From an uncultured Methanomassiliicoccaceae archaeon (GTDB lineage Archaea; Thermoplasmatota; Thermoplasmata; Methanomassiliicoccales; Methanomethylophilaceae), in NCBI GenBank assembly GCA_905187815.1, contig CAJJJM010000001.1, forward strand, positions 124,001 to 188,000: a DNA stretch of 64,000 bases, given 5' to 3'. Both the position numbers and the translations under genes were made by a program. Positions within the stretch are counted from its first letter, which is position 1, and every line of letters begins with the position of its first letter. The notes beneath the pieces were generated by a model. It saw only the letters and a list, made by a program, of their open reading frames with translations. It ran no database searches and was not told where the DNA came from. Shown here in pieces: positions 41,866-50,909 of the stretch.

Positions 41866-43733
41866 TCGGAATCGACCTTGGAACGAGCAACTCTGCCGCA
41901 TCCGTCATGGAGGGCGGCAGGCCCACGATGATCCCCAGCGCAGAGGGAACCAGCGTCGGAGGGAAATCGTTCCCCTCCTACGTAGCTTTCACAAAGGACG
42001 GCCAGCTCCTGGTCGGAGAGCCAGCCCGCAGGCAGGCCGTGACTAACCCTGACGGAACCATCAAGAACGTCAAGAGGAAGATGGGATCCAGCGAGAAGGT
42101 CACAGCCCTCGGCAAAGAGTACACTCCCCAGCAGATCTCGGCGTTCATCCTGCAGAAGATCAAGAAGGACGCTGAATCCTATCTCGGAGAGACCGTCGAG
42201 AAGGCCGTTATCACCGTTCCCGCCTACTTCAACGACAATCAGAGGCAGGCTACGAAGGACGCCGGCGCTATCGCCGGACTCGACGTCGTCCGTATCATCA
42301 ACGAGCCCACCGCCGCCGCGCTGGCGTACGGTCTCGACAAATCCGACACGGAGCAGACCATCATGGTGTTCGACCTCGGAGGAGGAACCCTCGATGTCAC
42401 CATCATGGACTTCAGCGACGGCGTCTTCCAGGTGCTGTCCACATCCGGTGACACCCAGCTCGGCGGATCCGATATGGACGAGGCGCTCACCAGGTACGTC
42501 ATCGGCGAGTTCCAGAAGGAGACAGGTATCGACCTCTCGAAGGACAACATGGCCTTCTGGAGGGTCAGGGAGGCATGCGAGAAGGCGAAGATCGAGCTGT
42601 CCACCACCATGCAGACCGAGATCAACCTGCCCTTCATCTCATCCGACGCATCCGGTCCCAAGCACCTGATCCAGACCATCACCCGCGCCAAGCTCGAGGA
42701 GCTCGTCGAGCCCATCGTCTCCAGGTGCAGGCAGTCCATGGAGCAGGCCATGTCCGATGCCCACCTCAACCCCGACAAGATCGACAAGATCATCCTCGTC
42801 GGAGGACCCACGAGGATGCCCATCGTGCAGAACTTCGTCGAGAGCGTCGTCGGACCCAAGATCCAGCGCGGAATCGACCCCATGGAGTGCGTCTCAATGG
42901 GTGCGTCCATCCAGGGCGCCGTCCTGTCCGGAGAGGTCAAGGACGTCCTCCTGCTCGATGTCACGCCCCTGTCCCTCGGTATCGAGACACTCGGAGGCGT
43001 CGCCACCAAGCTGATCGAGAGGAACACCACGATCCCGACCAAGAAGAGCCAGGTGTTCTCCACCGCCGTGGACAACCAGCCCTCCGTGGAGATCAACGTC
43101 GTCCAGGGAGAGAGGCCCATGGCAGCCGACAACACCTCGCTCGGCAGGTTCGTCCTCGACGGCATACCCCCCGCACGCCGCGGAGTGCCTCAGATCGAGG
43201 TCACCTTCGATATCGACGCCAACGGAATCATCAACGTCTCCGCCAAGGACCTCGGCACCGGAAAGGAGCAGAAGATCACCATCGCGTCCTCCAACAAGCT
43301 CAGCAAGGAGGAGATCGACGAGCTGGTCAAGCAGGCCGAGAAGTTCGCCGATGCGGACAAGAAGAAGATGGAGCTGGTCGAGGTCCACAACCAGGCAGAG
43401 ACCGCATGCTACACCGTGAGGAAGTCCCTGGACGAGCTCGGCGAGAAGGTCACCCAGGAGGAGAGGATGAAGATCGAGACCGCGATCTCCGACCTCGAGA
43501 CCGCGAACAAGGGCGACAACGTCGACGAGATCAAGTCCAAGATGGACGCTCTGATGAAGGCGATGGAGCCCATCAGCCAGAGGGTCTACCAGGAGGCCTC
43601 CAAGCAGCAGGCCGGGGCCCAGCAGGGAGCCGGTCAGCAGGCGGGCGGTCAGCAGACCACCGGTCAGGCATCCCAGGAGAAGGCCGACGGCGACTACGTC
43701 GACGCCGACTACAAGATCGTCGACGACGAGTGA
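41853..43733 (+). CDS. dnaK: Chaperone DnaK (Hsp70)
   Basis: A 626-residue Hsp70. The ATPase domain opens [20 protein letters not shown] and contains [15 protein letters not shown] near residue 170 and the [11 protein letters not shown] motif near 310. The substrate-binding domain starts near residue 370 ([16 protein letters not shown]), and a Gln/Gly-rich linker leads to the acidic end DYKIVDDE. It lacks the 24-residue insert region in a form I cannot judge exactly by eye. It lies between grpE and dnaJ. Confidence 0.97.
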   Translation: MSRIIGIDLGTSNSAASVMEGGRPTMIPSAEGTSVGGKSFPSYVAFTKDGQLLVGEPARRQAVTNPDGTIKNVKRKMGSSEKVTALGKEYTPQQISAFILQKIKKDAESYLGETVEKAVITVPAYFNDNQRQATKDAGAIAGLDVVRIINEPTAAALAYGLDKSDTEQTIMVFDLGGGTLDVTIMDFSDGVFQVLSTSGDTQLGGSDMDEALTRYVIGEFQKETGIDLSKDNMAFWRVREACEKAKIELSTTMQTEINLPFISSDASGPKHLIQTITRAKLEELVEPIVSRCRQSMEQAMSDAHLNPDKIDKIILVGGPTRMPIVQNFVESVVGPKIQRGIDPMECVSMGASIQGAVLSGEVKDVLLLDVTPLSLGIETLGGVATKLIERNTTIPTKKSQVFSTAVDNQPSVEINVVQGERPMAADNTSLGRFVLDGIPPARRGVPQIEVTFDIDANGIINVSAKDLGTGKEQKITIASSNKLSKEEIDELVKQAEKFADADKKKMELVEVHNQAETACYTVRKSLDELGEKVTQEERMKIETAISDLETANKGDNVDEIKSKMDALMKAMEPISQRVYQEASKQQAGAQQGAGQQAGGQQTTGQASQEKADGDYVDADYKIVDDE

Positions 43734-43748
43734 AACGGGTGAGTGGAG

Positions 43749-44900
43749 ATGCCGAGAGACTACTACGAGATCCTCGGGGTGGAGAAGACCGCCACCGCCG
43801 ACGAGATCAAGAAGGCCTACCGTAGCCTTGCCAAGAAGTACCACCCCGACGTCTCCACCGAACCCAAGGACGTCGCCGAGGCCAAGTTCAAGGAGCTGTC
43901 CGAGGCGTACGAGGTGCTGTCTGACCCCGAGAAGAGGAAGATGTACGATCAGTACGGATTCGACGGGGTCAAGCAGCAGTTCGGGCAGGACGGATTCACC
44001 TGGGACGACTTCACCAGGGCGGACGACATCAGCGACATCTTCGGGGACATATTCGGGTCCATGTTCGGCGGCGGACGCCGTTCGAGGTCCCGCAACTCGT
44101 CTCAGCAGGGCGAGTCCCTGAGGTACGATCTGGAGATCACCCTGAAGGACGTCCTAGAGGGGAAGAAGGTCAACCTGGACATCCCTCATACCGTCGTGTG
44201 CGAGCCCTGCAAAGGGACCGGAGGCAAGGACGGCAAGGTCACCACATGCCGCAAATGCGGCGGGTCCGGACAGGTCCAGATGGTCACCAACAGCATGTTC
44301 GGCCAGATGGTCACCGTCCGCGAATGTCCCGAGTGCGGCGGAAGGGGGAGGACATCCGACGAGAAGTGCCCCCACTGCCGCGGTACCGGCCGTATCAGCA
44401 AGGATGCGCACATCTCTCTCAACATCCCCAAGGGGATGGAGGAGGGCATGCGCCTGAGGGTCGCCGGGGAGGGCAACGCCGGATACAACGGCGGTCCCGC
44501 TGGGGACCTGTTCGTCGTGATCCACGTGAAGGAGGACAAGACCTTCGACCGTGACGGACCGAACCTCTGGACCGGCATCACCACGACCTATCCGAAGCTG
44601 GTGCTCGGAGGCGAGGAGACCGTGACGGCCATCGACGGCGACAAGGTCGCACTCAAGATCCCGGCAGGGACCGCGGTCGGCACCGTCCTGAGGGTGCCCG
44701 GGAAGGGTCTCCCCAAGACCAACTCCTCCACCCGCGGAGACATGATGGTCAGGGTCTCCGTCACGGTTCCCAAGAAGGTCAGCGAAGAGGAGAGGGAGCT
44801 CCTGATGAAGCTCGACTCCTCCGCCGGTTCGAAGACCAGGAAGGGCAGGAAGGGTCTCAAGGACAAGATTCAGGAGACCATCGACGACCTGACCAACTGA
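43749..44900 (+). CDS. dnaJ: Chaperone DnaJ (Hsp40)
   Basis: A 383-residue type I Hsp40. The J domain has KYHPDVS near residue 30. A Gly/Phe-rich linker ([14 protein letters not shown]) follows, then four zinc repeats [24 protein letters not shown] and CPHCRGTG at about residues 150-215, and the C-terminal client-binding domains. It stimulates DnaK ATPase and delivers clients. I chose the ATG at 43749; GTG at 43743 is also in frame. A strong hairpin follows the stop. Confidence 0.96.
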   Translation: MPRDYYEILGVEKTATADEIKKAYRSLAKKYHPDVSTEPKDVAEAKFKELSEAYEVLSDPEKRKMYDQYGFDGVKQQFGQDGFTWDDFTRADDISDIFGDIFGSMFGGGRRSRSRNSSQQGESLRYDLEITLKDVLEGKKVNLDIPHTVVCEPCKGTGGKDGKVTTCRKCGGSGQVQMVTNSMFGQMVTVRECPECGGRGRTSDEKCPHCRGTGRISKDAHISLNIPKGMEEGMRLRVAGEGNAGYNGGPAGDLFVVIHVKEDKTFDRDGPNLWTGITTTYPKLVLGGEETVTAIDGDKVALKIPAGTAVGTVLRVPGKGLPKTNSSTRGDMMVRVSVTVPKKVSEEERELLMKLDSSAGSKTRKGRKGLKDKIQETIDDLTN

Positions 44901-44922
44901 AACACTCAAAACCCATCCCATC

Positions 44923-44944
44923 GCCGTGGGTTCCCTCCCACGGC
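44923..44944 (+). terminator. Terminator hairpin after dnaJ
   Basis: GCCGTGGG-TTCCCT-CCCACGGC is a perfect eight-pair hairpin starting 23 bases after the dnaJ stop, followed by ACACTTCT. It likely ends the grpE-dnaK-dnaJ message. Confidence 0.6.
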
Positions 44945-44977
44945 ACACTTCTGCATCACTCTGAAGAAAGACATGTC

Positions 44978-44997
44978 ATGTGGGGGATCCCCCACAT
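44978..44997. promoter_or_regulatory. Perfect 20-base palindrome
   Basis: ATGTGGGGGATCCCCCACAT is a perfect palindrome without spacer, in the 178-base gap between dnaJ and the reverse FMN-binding protein gene. It could be a protein-binding site or an RNA cruciform. A second hairpin at 45046-45071 (GGAGG..GGACC-TTGC-GGTCC..CCTCC) sits just past the end of the reverse gene and probably terminates it. Confidence 0.5.
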
Positions 44998-45078
44998 CAT
45001 CGGGTCCGTCCAAAGCCTCTTGAGAGCGTCGGCCCGATCATCGGTGGAGGGGACCTTGCGGTCCGACCTCCTTGTGTT

Positions 45079-45576
45079 TCACTGATAGATTTTGTGCCCG
45101 GGTTCGGCGGAGTGGTACTTGCCGGTCCTGGATTCGGGGACGATCTCGAAGATCCCGGTGGGCGGGACCTTCTTCTCCTCGATGGCGTCCTCCCTCCTCT
45201 CGGGGGTCAGCTTGTCCACGGTGGCCCTGAGGATCCTCATCTTCATGTCGTTGTCCTCGATGGTCTGGACCTTGCCGCGGATGATCACGGATTCGTACAG
45301 GGAAGTCGTGTTGCATGCTCCGTCGTCGCATCTCTCGAACCCCTTCTCCTCCACTACGGTGAAGCAGCATCTCGGGTCCCTTTTGAGGTTCGAGACCTTC
45401 TCCCCGACCTTCCTTCCGTGGAAGAAGATCCTTCCGTCCATGACCACGAAGTTGACGGGTGTTCCATAGGGGTATCCGTCCTCCCCGATGGTGGAGATCA
45501 CACCCATCCTCGCCCTGGCGAGAAGGGCATCCATCTGTTCGTCTGTGAGGGGGTATTTCTGCATGTTCGGCTGCAT
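45079..45576 (-). CDS. Pyridoxamine 5'-phosphate oxidase-like FMN-binding protein (NimA type)
   Basis: A 165-residue split beta-barrel flavoprotein. ARMGVISTIGEDGYPYGTPVNFV near residues 22-44 and IFFHGRKVGEKVSNLKRDPRCCF are the FMN-binding blocks of the nitroimidazole-resistance (NimA-like) branch. CFTVVEEKGFERC and CNTTSLYESVIIRGK follow in the usual order. These proteins reduce or sequester small electrophiles, and the physiological substrate is unknown. ATG at 45564 is a second possible start. Confidence 0.82.
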   Translation of the reverse strand: MQPNMQKYPLTDEQMDALLARARMGVISTIGEDGYPYGTPVNFVVMDGRIFFHGRKVGEKVSNLKRDPRCCFTVVEEKGFERCDDGACNTTSLYESVIIRGKVQTIEDNDMKMRILRATVDKLTPERREDAIEEKKVPPTGIFEIVPESRTGKYHSAEPGHKIYQ

Positions 45577-45626
45577 AGTATCCGATGTAACTACCGGGAT
45601 GGTCTGTTATAAAGGATATGTTGTTT

Positions 45627-46655
45627 TTACAACAGACATGCTCCTGTGGGCATCCGGAGGATCATAGGCGTGACATCTCCGTCGAGGACATCGACCAGGT
45701 CCGCGTAGAACGTTCTCGTGGATTCCTCGTTGTCCATGTTGAACACCACGACGTTCCCATCGACGAGGTGCACGACTATGCACAGACCGACGTCGTTGTG
45801 TATGGCGAGCCTGTACGACCCGAACTCGTCGTTCCTGAAGTTGCCGCTGCTTATGTCGCTCCCGCCGAAGCCCCCTGTTCTCATACCGTAATCCACATCG
45901 TCTCTGAGCTCGACGTACGATATGTCGTCGAACGGAATGTCCTCGTGCATCATGGTGGCATCGATCTCCAAGCTGTCGTCATCCATGCTCACGCTCACGT
46001 GGCCTGACACCATCATGACGACGATGATGACGGCGACGACCGCGATGCAGATCACTGTGAAAGCGACCAGGAAGTTCCTCATGCTTCTGTGGCCGCCGGC
46101 CGCCTTCTCGGATTCCTCTGGGGTGATGACGACACCCTTGGCATCCGTCCCTTCTATCAGGGCGCGATAGACGGCCATGGTCTCCGTCTCGTCGCCGACG
46201 TTGAAGGCCAGGATCTTCTTCCCACTATGGCGCACTATGACGTATAGAGGGGTCTTCTTGGTCCCGGCGAACGTGTACGATCCGAACTCCTTGTTCGTGA
46301 AATCTCCGGATCCCGAGCTGATCCCTCCGTATCCGTACATGCGGAGACCCATGTCGAACGATGTCCTGCATTCGACGGCCTGGATCGATGAGAGCGGTAT
46401 GTCCAGGTCGACGAAAGGTGCTTTGATGCGGAGGCGACCGTCGGAAACCGATGCCTGGGCACCCTTGAACGACAGGATCGGCACGAACATGAGGACGATC
46501 GAGGCCGCCAGGATCACCCAGAACAGCCACATCGGTATCGCCGACATCAGGATCAGCGCAACGTCCAGCAGGATGAGGGCGGTCGATACCAACACTGCAG
46601 TCCAGAATTTCGAGCTGTCGTTCATGATTGGAGTATCTGAGAACGACTTTTCCAT
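45627..46655 (-). CDS. Membrane protein with two PH-like domains
   Basis: A 342-residue protein with two paired-helix membrane regions (residues about 17-62 and 195-220), each followed by a similar soluble domain. The domains share the pattern IPLSSIQAVECRTSFDMGLR...FTNKEFGSYTFA and IPFDDISYVELRDDVDYGMR...FRNDEFGSYRLA, ending in a strand that mentions a VFNMD or AFNVG turn. This is the bacterial PH-like (YdbT/DUF304-related) fold, internally duplicated. The start is not certain: ATG at 46625 is an alternative. It begins eight bases after the ATPase stop on the same strand and could be co-transcribed with it. Confidence 0.72.
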   Translation of the reverse strand: MEKSFSDTPIMNDSSKFWTAVLVSTALILLDVALILMSAIPMWLFWVILAASIVLMFVPILSFKGAQASVSDGRLRIKAPFVDLDIPLSSIQAVECRTSFDMGLRMYGYGGISSGSGDFTNKEFGSYTFAGTKKTPLYVIVRHSGKKILAFNVGDETETMAVYRALIEGTDAKGVVITPEESEKAAGGHRSMRNFLVAFTVICIAVVAVIIVVMMVSGHVSVSMDDDSLEIDATMMHEDIPFDDISYVELRDDVDYGMRTGGFGGSDISSGNFRNDEFGSYRLAIHNDVGLCIVVHLVDGNVVVFNMDNEESTRTFYADLVDVLDGDVTPMILRMPTGACLL

Positions 46656-46663
46656 GTTTCGTC

Positions 46664-48025
46664 TCAGATGACCAGATCGTGGTCCCCCCTCGTCAGGTGC
46701 ACCTCTGCCTCTGATGTCAACAGTCCGGCGAATGCGGCGCAGAACAGGGGATATTGTTCCACACCATCCTCGGTCATCATGATGTTGCCGTACTCGAATT
46801 TTACCCATCTGCTTATGTTTCTGCCTGCATCCATCTCCATCATTTTTTTGAGCGATCTTGCACGGCGTTTCTTCCCGGTCTTTACTTCGATGGCGAATAT
46901 CTCCGATCCGATCTCGGCGATGAAGTCCACCTCCACCTCCTTGTCCACTTCATAGTAGAACGGGTAGATGCCGCATGCTGTGAGCATCTGACAGACGGAG
47001 TTCTCGCCGATGGCACCTTCATTGATCGACAGGTCTTTTCTCATCATCGCCTCCACGGTGCCGCCGCCGTACATCCTCACGAGGAGCCCGGTGTCCACCA
47101 TGTACATCTTCAACATACTCTCTCTGGAGTTCCTTCTCAGCGGGCGCTCAATCGCCGACAGTCTGCGGCATACGGTGACGAATCTGGAGCCCTCTATCCA
47201 GTCTATCGGTTCCCTGTATTCTCTGATGCCCCTGTTCTCCTCGTTGTCTATGTCCTTGAATCTGAGGCGCTTGTTGGTCTTGCCCAGCTCCGTCGGGACC
47301 AGTCTCAGGAGTTTCAAGACATCATCCTTCGCGTCCTCCGCATAGGCCAGGATGTCCTGCTCGTATCCGTTGATGATGTCATCCTGCGCGTCCATGTAAT
47401 CCCCGGCGTTGACGGAGGTCACTGATTTCAGTACAGGTAGCGGCATCCCTCCCACGATGAGGTATTGACGGTAGTATGACTCCATTGTATGGAGAACGGG
47501 CGGGTCGAACGGTTTCCTCTCGCGGACATGCCTTCCTATGCTTTCGGTCTGTTCGTGTGACAGTCCAAGTGCCCACAGGTATTCCTCAAAATCCATGGGG
47601 TGCATCGTGATTTCGTGCACGTAGCCTACAGGGTATCTTTTGGGTGATTTCTCGTACAGGCCGAGGAATGATCCGGAGCAGATGACATCGAGTGTTCTGT
47701 CTTTGGACAGTGCCTTCAGGGCGGATATGGCGGCGGGACAGTCCTGTATCTCGTCGAGGAACAGAAGGGACTTTCCTTTGACGACACGGAATTCCGGATA
47801 CCTCAATGTTATCCTCTGGATGAGCTCAGTCTGTTTCCCCGCCCAGAAATCGTCATCAATTCTCTCATCCCTCAGATCAATCTTCAGATAATAATCGTAG
47901 TTACTGGTCCCGAATTCGTCGATGATGTATGTCTTCCCGACCTGTCTGGCTCCTTTGACCATGAGGGCGGTCTCATCACCACTGTCCTTCCATTTCTGCA
48001 ACAAAGCGGTGATCTTCCTCTCCAT
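46664..48025 (-). CDS. AAA family ATPase with C-terminal DUF4143 nuclease-like domain
   Basis: A 453-residue protein. Walker A is GARQVGKT (residues 25-32), Walker B LLFLDEIQDCP (87-97), and CSGSFLG is the sensor. Helical segments follow (EEYLWALGLS, QYLIVGGMPLPVLK, LLRLVPTELGKTNKRL), typical of the AAA_14/DUF4143 group. The C-terminal part has VDFIAEI near 367 and EVKTGK at 380-385, a PD-(D/E)XK-like nuclease core. Such proteins are abundant in gut archaea and bacteria and their job is unknown; a role in defence, mobile-element control or partition is speculative. The gene is AT-richer than its neighbours, and its upstream region holds a period-32 repeat array. Confidence 0.88.
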   Translation of the reverse strand: MERKITALLQKWKDSGDETALMVKGARQVGKTYIIDEFGTSNYDYYLKIDLRDERIDDDFWAGKQTELIQRITLRYPEFRVVKGKSLLFLDEIQDCPAAISALKALSKDRTLDVICSGSFLGLYEKSPKRYPVGYVHEITMHPMDFEEYLWALGLSHEQTESIGRHVRERKPFDPPVLHTMESYYRQYLIVGGMPLPVLKSVTSVNAGDYMDAQDDIINGYEQDILAYAEDAKDDVLKLLRLVPTELGKTNKRLRFKDIDNEENRGIREYREPIDWIEGSRFVTVCRRLSAIERPLRRNSRESMLKMYMVDTGLLVRMYGGGTVEAMMRKDLSINEGAIGENSVCQMLTACGIYPFYYEVDKEVEVDFIAEIGSEIFAIEVKTGKKRRARSLKKMMEMDAGRNISRWVKFEYGNIMMTEDGVEQYPLFCAAFAGLLTSEAEVHLTRGDHDLVI

Positions 48026-48062
48026 GAGAGTAGATCCCAATTCGGAGTAATCTATTTTTCCG

Positions 48063-48141
48063 TTTCTAAAAATAGTAAAATTACTACTTTTTTATTTCGA
48101 AAAGTAGTGAAAATACTAGTTTTCCTTTTCGAAAAGTAGTG
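48063..48141. repeat. Period-32 direct-repeat array upstream of the ATPase
   Basis: TTTCGAAAAGTAGTG is repeated perfectly at 48095-48109 and 48127-48141, 32 bases apart. TAGTAAAATTACTA at 48073-48086 and TAGTGAAAATACTA at 48105-48118 are also 32 apart, and TTTCTAAAAA at 48063 fits the same register. The array therefore contains about two and a half units of a 32-base repeat, each with an inverted TAGT...ACTA arm. It lies 38 bases before the ATG at 48025, where promoter elements would be. The array at 20571-20618 has the same layout. Confidence 0.8.
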
Positions 48142-48213
48142 TAACAGTAGCTCACATAGATTAGGCGATGACTGTAAGTACGGATGGCAACTGGATGAGG
48201 ATGAAAGAAATGG

Positions 48214-48295
48214 CGCCGAGGGAGAGATTCGAACTCCCGAGGATTACTCCAGCGGTTTTCGAGACCGCCGCCATACCGGGCTTGGCTACCTCGGC
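48214..48295 (-). tRNA. tRNA-Ser (CGA)
   Basis: On the reverse strand GCCGAGG pairs with CCTCGGC. The anticodon stem is GCGGT/ACCGC and the loop CTCGAAA gives CGA. The long variable arm (GGAG-TAAT-CCTC) is the class II signature of tRNA-Ser. Discriminator G is at 48214, and CCA is encoded at 48211-48213. Confidence 0.95.
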
Positions 48296-48383
48296 TCAGG
48301 ATTCCCCAACTTCTCACGCTATAAAAATATTATTCGCGCGTACGCGCAATTATTATTGGCATCGGCGATTACGGGTCGGTACA

Positions 48384-49706
48384 ATGTCTGACGTCGTCTC
48401 GGATATCAAGAGGGCCAAAGCAGCTTCGATAGAACTGTCCGTGTTGTCCACGGAGGTCAAGGACAGGGCGCTGGGCGCCATGGCGCAAGCACTGGACGCG
48501 TCGCGCGAGCAGATCTTGGAGGCCAACACCAGGGATCTGGAGGCCGCGAAGGCGATGCTGGACAGCGGCGAGATATCCGGATCGATGTACAAGAGGCTGA
48601 AGATCGACGGATCCAAGATCGACGGGATGATCGCGGGCATCAACGACGTCATTGGCCTGGCGGACCCCGTCGGAGAGCAGATGTCCGCGCTCGATCTGGA
48701 CGACGGCCTCACCCTGTACCAGATCCGCTGCCCCATCGGGATGCTCGGGATGATATTCGAGTCCCGTCCCGACGTGGTCCCGCAGATCATGTCCCTGTGC
48801 CTCAAGTCCGGCAACGCGGTGGCGTTCAAGGGTGGGAGGGAGGCCGCGAACTCGATCCGCGTACTGTTCACGATCCTGAGGGACGCCGCCTCGACGGCAG
48901 GGGTCCCAGCCGATGCGTTCGTCCTCCTCGAGACTAGGGCGGATATCAACGTCATCCTGGACCTGGACAGGTACATCGACCTGCTCATCCCCAGGGGATC
49001 AAACGAGTTCGTCCGCTACATACAGGAGAACACCCGGATCCCTGTCCTCGGACATGCCGCGGGCGTATGTCACGTCTACGTCGACGAGTTCGCCGACCAG
49101 GATATGGCGGTCGAGGTCGCCCTGGACTCCAAGATCCAGTATCCCGCGGTCTGCAATGCCACGGAGACCCTTCTGGTCAGTTCCGCCATCGCAGATGTGT
49201 TCGTTCCGCGCATCGTATCAGCCTACGAGGCCAACGGTGTGGAGGTCAGAGGGGACGAGGCGGTATGCAGGATGACCGACGCCATCCCCGCGACATCCGA
49301 GGACTGGGACACCGAATACGGGGACCTCATAATCTCCATCAAGGTCGTTGGCTCCCTGCAGGAGGCCGTGGATTTCATCAACGCGCACGGTTCCCATCAC
49401 ACCGATGCGATCGTCACGAAGGACGTCAGGCGCGCCGCCGCCTTCGCCAGGTCCGTCGACTCGGCGGACGTCTTCGTCAACGCATCCACGAGGTTCGCCG
49501 ACGGATACAGGTACGGCAAGGGTGCGGAGGTCGGGATCAGCACGAACAAGATCCATGCTCGCGGACCGGTCGGGATGGAGGGCCTGATGATCTACAAGTA
49601 CGTCCTGGTCGGGAACGGCCAGGTGGTCAAGGACTACGTGGGCCCGGGGTGCAGGCCGTTCAAGCACACCCCGTCGAACGCTCCCTACCCCTACAGAGGG
49701 GAGTGA
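48384..49706 (+). CDS. proA: Glutamate-5-semialdehyde dehydrogenase
   Basis: A 440-residue NADPH-dependent dehydrogenase, the second step of proline synthesis. The Rossmann part contains CPIGMLGMIFESRPDVVPQ near residue 125, LIPRGSNEFVRYI near 205 and the catalytic-Cys region KIQYPAVCNATETLLV near 255. RFADGYRYGKGAEVGISTNKIHARGPVG is the family's C-terminal signature. The start at 48384 (MSDVVSDIKRAK) lies after the tRNA; earlier in-frame codons cross that tRNA gene. proB follows one base downstream. Confidence 0.95.
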   Translation: MSDVVSDIKRAKAASIELSVLSTEVKDRALGAMAQALDASREQILEANTRDLEAAKAMLDSGEISGSMYKRLKIDGSKIDGMIAGINDVIGLADPVGEQMSALDLDDGLTLYQIRCPIGMLGMIFESRPDVVPQIMSLCLKSGNAVAFKGGREAANSIRVLFTILRDAASTAGVPADAFVLLETRADINVILDLDRYIDLLIPRGSNEFVRYIQENTRIPVLGHAAGVCHVYVDEFADQDMAVEVALDSKIQYPAVCNATETLLVSSAIADVFVPRIVSAYEANGVEVRGDEAVCRMTDAIPATSEDWDTEYGDLIISIKVVGSLQEAVDFINAHGSHHTDAIVTKDVRRAAAFARSVDSADVFVNASTRFADGYRYGKGAEVGISTNKIHARGPVGMEGLMIYKYVLVGNGQVVKDYVGPGCRPFKHTPSNAPYPYRGE

Positions 49707-49707
49707 C

Positions 49708-50820
49708 ATGGTCTCCAGGAAGGACCTCCTCGGAGAGGTCGGGAGGGTCGTGGTCAAGATCGGGTCCTCATCGATCATGAGGAACCAGACGTCAATCTCC
49801 AGGGACTTCATGGACTCCGTCGCGGAGCAGGTCGCCCGTCTCAGAGGGATGGGCATAGAGGTGCTCATCGTCTCGTCCGGAGCTATCGCCATCGGTCTGA
49901 AGGCGATGAAGGTGAAGCCGAAGCCCAACGAGATCCCGATCAGACAGGCGGCGTCCGCCGTCGGTCAGGGGATACTGATGAAGGAGTGGGGCGAGTGCTT
50001 CCAGCGCCACGGCATGATTGTGGGCCAGGTCCTGATGACGCTGGACAACTACTCCGACAGGACGGAGGCCGTGAACATGAACAACACCATCGAGTCCCTG
50101 CTGAAGAACGGCGTCGTGCCGATCTTCAACGAGAACGATGCGGTGTGCATCAGCGAGATCAAGTTCGGCGACAACGACACCCTCTCGGCGATAGTGGCCA
50201 GCAGGACGGATGCCGACCTGCTCATAATCCTGTCCGACGTCGCCGGGTTGTACAACAGCGACCCCACCTCCAATCCGGATGCGAAGCTCGTGCCGGTCGT
50301 CTACAGCATCGACGATGTCCGCCACATGGCCGGGGACTCCGTGTCCGGGGTCGGCACCGGCGGCATGAAGACGAAGCTCAGCGCGGCGCAGGTCTGCCAC
50401 GATGCCGCCTGCAGCATGATCATCGCCCTCAGCAAGGAGGACCAGGTCATCTACAGGGCATGCACCGGGGACGACATAGGCACGATATTCGTGGCGAACT
50501 CAGGCATATCCAAGAAGAGGCGCTGGATTAAGTCCGCCCATTCATCGGGGAGGATCATCATAGACGATGGGGCGCAGAAGGCCGTCCTGGCCCACAAATC
50601 CCTGCTGCCGGTTGGGATCAGTGATGTGGAGGGCAGGTTCAACAAGGGCGATGTCGTCGATATCGTCTGCAACGGATCCGTCGTCGCCAAGGGGATCATC
50701 GGCTACGATTCCACCGATCTCAAGATGATCAAGGGGAAGCACAGCGACGAGATAGAGTTCGTCCTCGGATACAAGGCTCACGATGACGCTGTGATCTCGG
50801 AGAACATAGCGATCCTCTGA
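49708..50820 (+). CDS. proB: Glutamate 5-kinase
   Basis: A 370-residue kinase with a C-terminal PUA domain, the first step of proline synthesis. VVVKIGSSSIM near residue 14 and IVSSGAIAIGLKAM near 53 are the amino acid kinase motifs; VGTGGMKTKLSAAQ near 215 binds ATP or glutamate. The PUA domain occupies about residues 275-360 (FNKGDVVDIVCNGSVVAKGI). The proA-proB order is the reverse of the common bacterial one. No proC is in the window. Confidence 0.95.
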   Translation: MVSRKDLLGEVGRVVVKIGSSSIMRNQTSISRDFMDSVAEQVARLRGMGIEVLIVSSGAIAIGLKAMKVKPKPNEIPIRQAASAVGQGILMKEWGECFQRHGMIVGQVLMTLDNYSDRTEAVNMNNTIESLLKNGVVPIFNENDAVCISEIKFGDNDTLSAIVASRTDADLLIILSDVAGLYNSDPTSNPDAKLVPVVYSIDDVRHMAGDSVSGVGTGGMKTKLSAAQVCHDAACSMIIALSKEDQVIYRACTGDDIGTIFVANSGISKKRRWIKSAHSSGRIIIDDGAQKAVLAHKSLLPVGISDVEGRFNKGDVVDIVCNGSVVAKGIIGYDSTDLKMIKGKHSDEIEFVLGYKAHDDAVISENIAIL

Positions 50821-50840
50821 GTCACACGGTGAAGCTGTCG

Positions 50841-50900
50841 CCCCGCCGGAAGAACGTCTCGCGGCGGGGTAAGTGGTTTTCAGCCGGGGTATCCCCCGGC
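50841..50900. terminator. Two GC-rich hairpins between proB and the AGCS gene
   Basis: CCCCGCCG at 50841-50848 pairs with CGGCGGGG at 50862-50869, and GCCGGGG-TATC-CCCCGGC follows at 50883-50900. GGTTTT between them could end the forward proB message; the second probably serves the reverse transporter gene. Confidence 0.5.
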
Positions 50901-50909
50901 GTCATGGGA

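Noticed and set aside
41853..43844. Reverse-strand and alternative-frame genes over dnaK
   Set aside because: Several frames of 300-416 codons overlap dnaK, but all lack conserved motifs and mirror dnaK codon bias.
48063..48141. CRISPR array
   Set aside because: The repeats are short and degenerate, the unit of 32 bases includes the whole interval without unique spacers, and no cas gene is present in the window.
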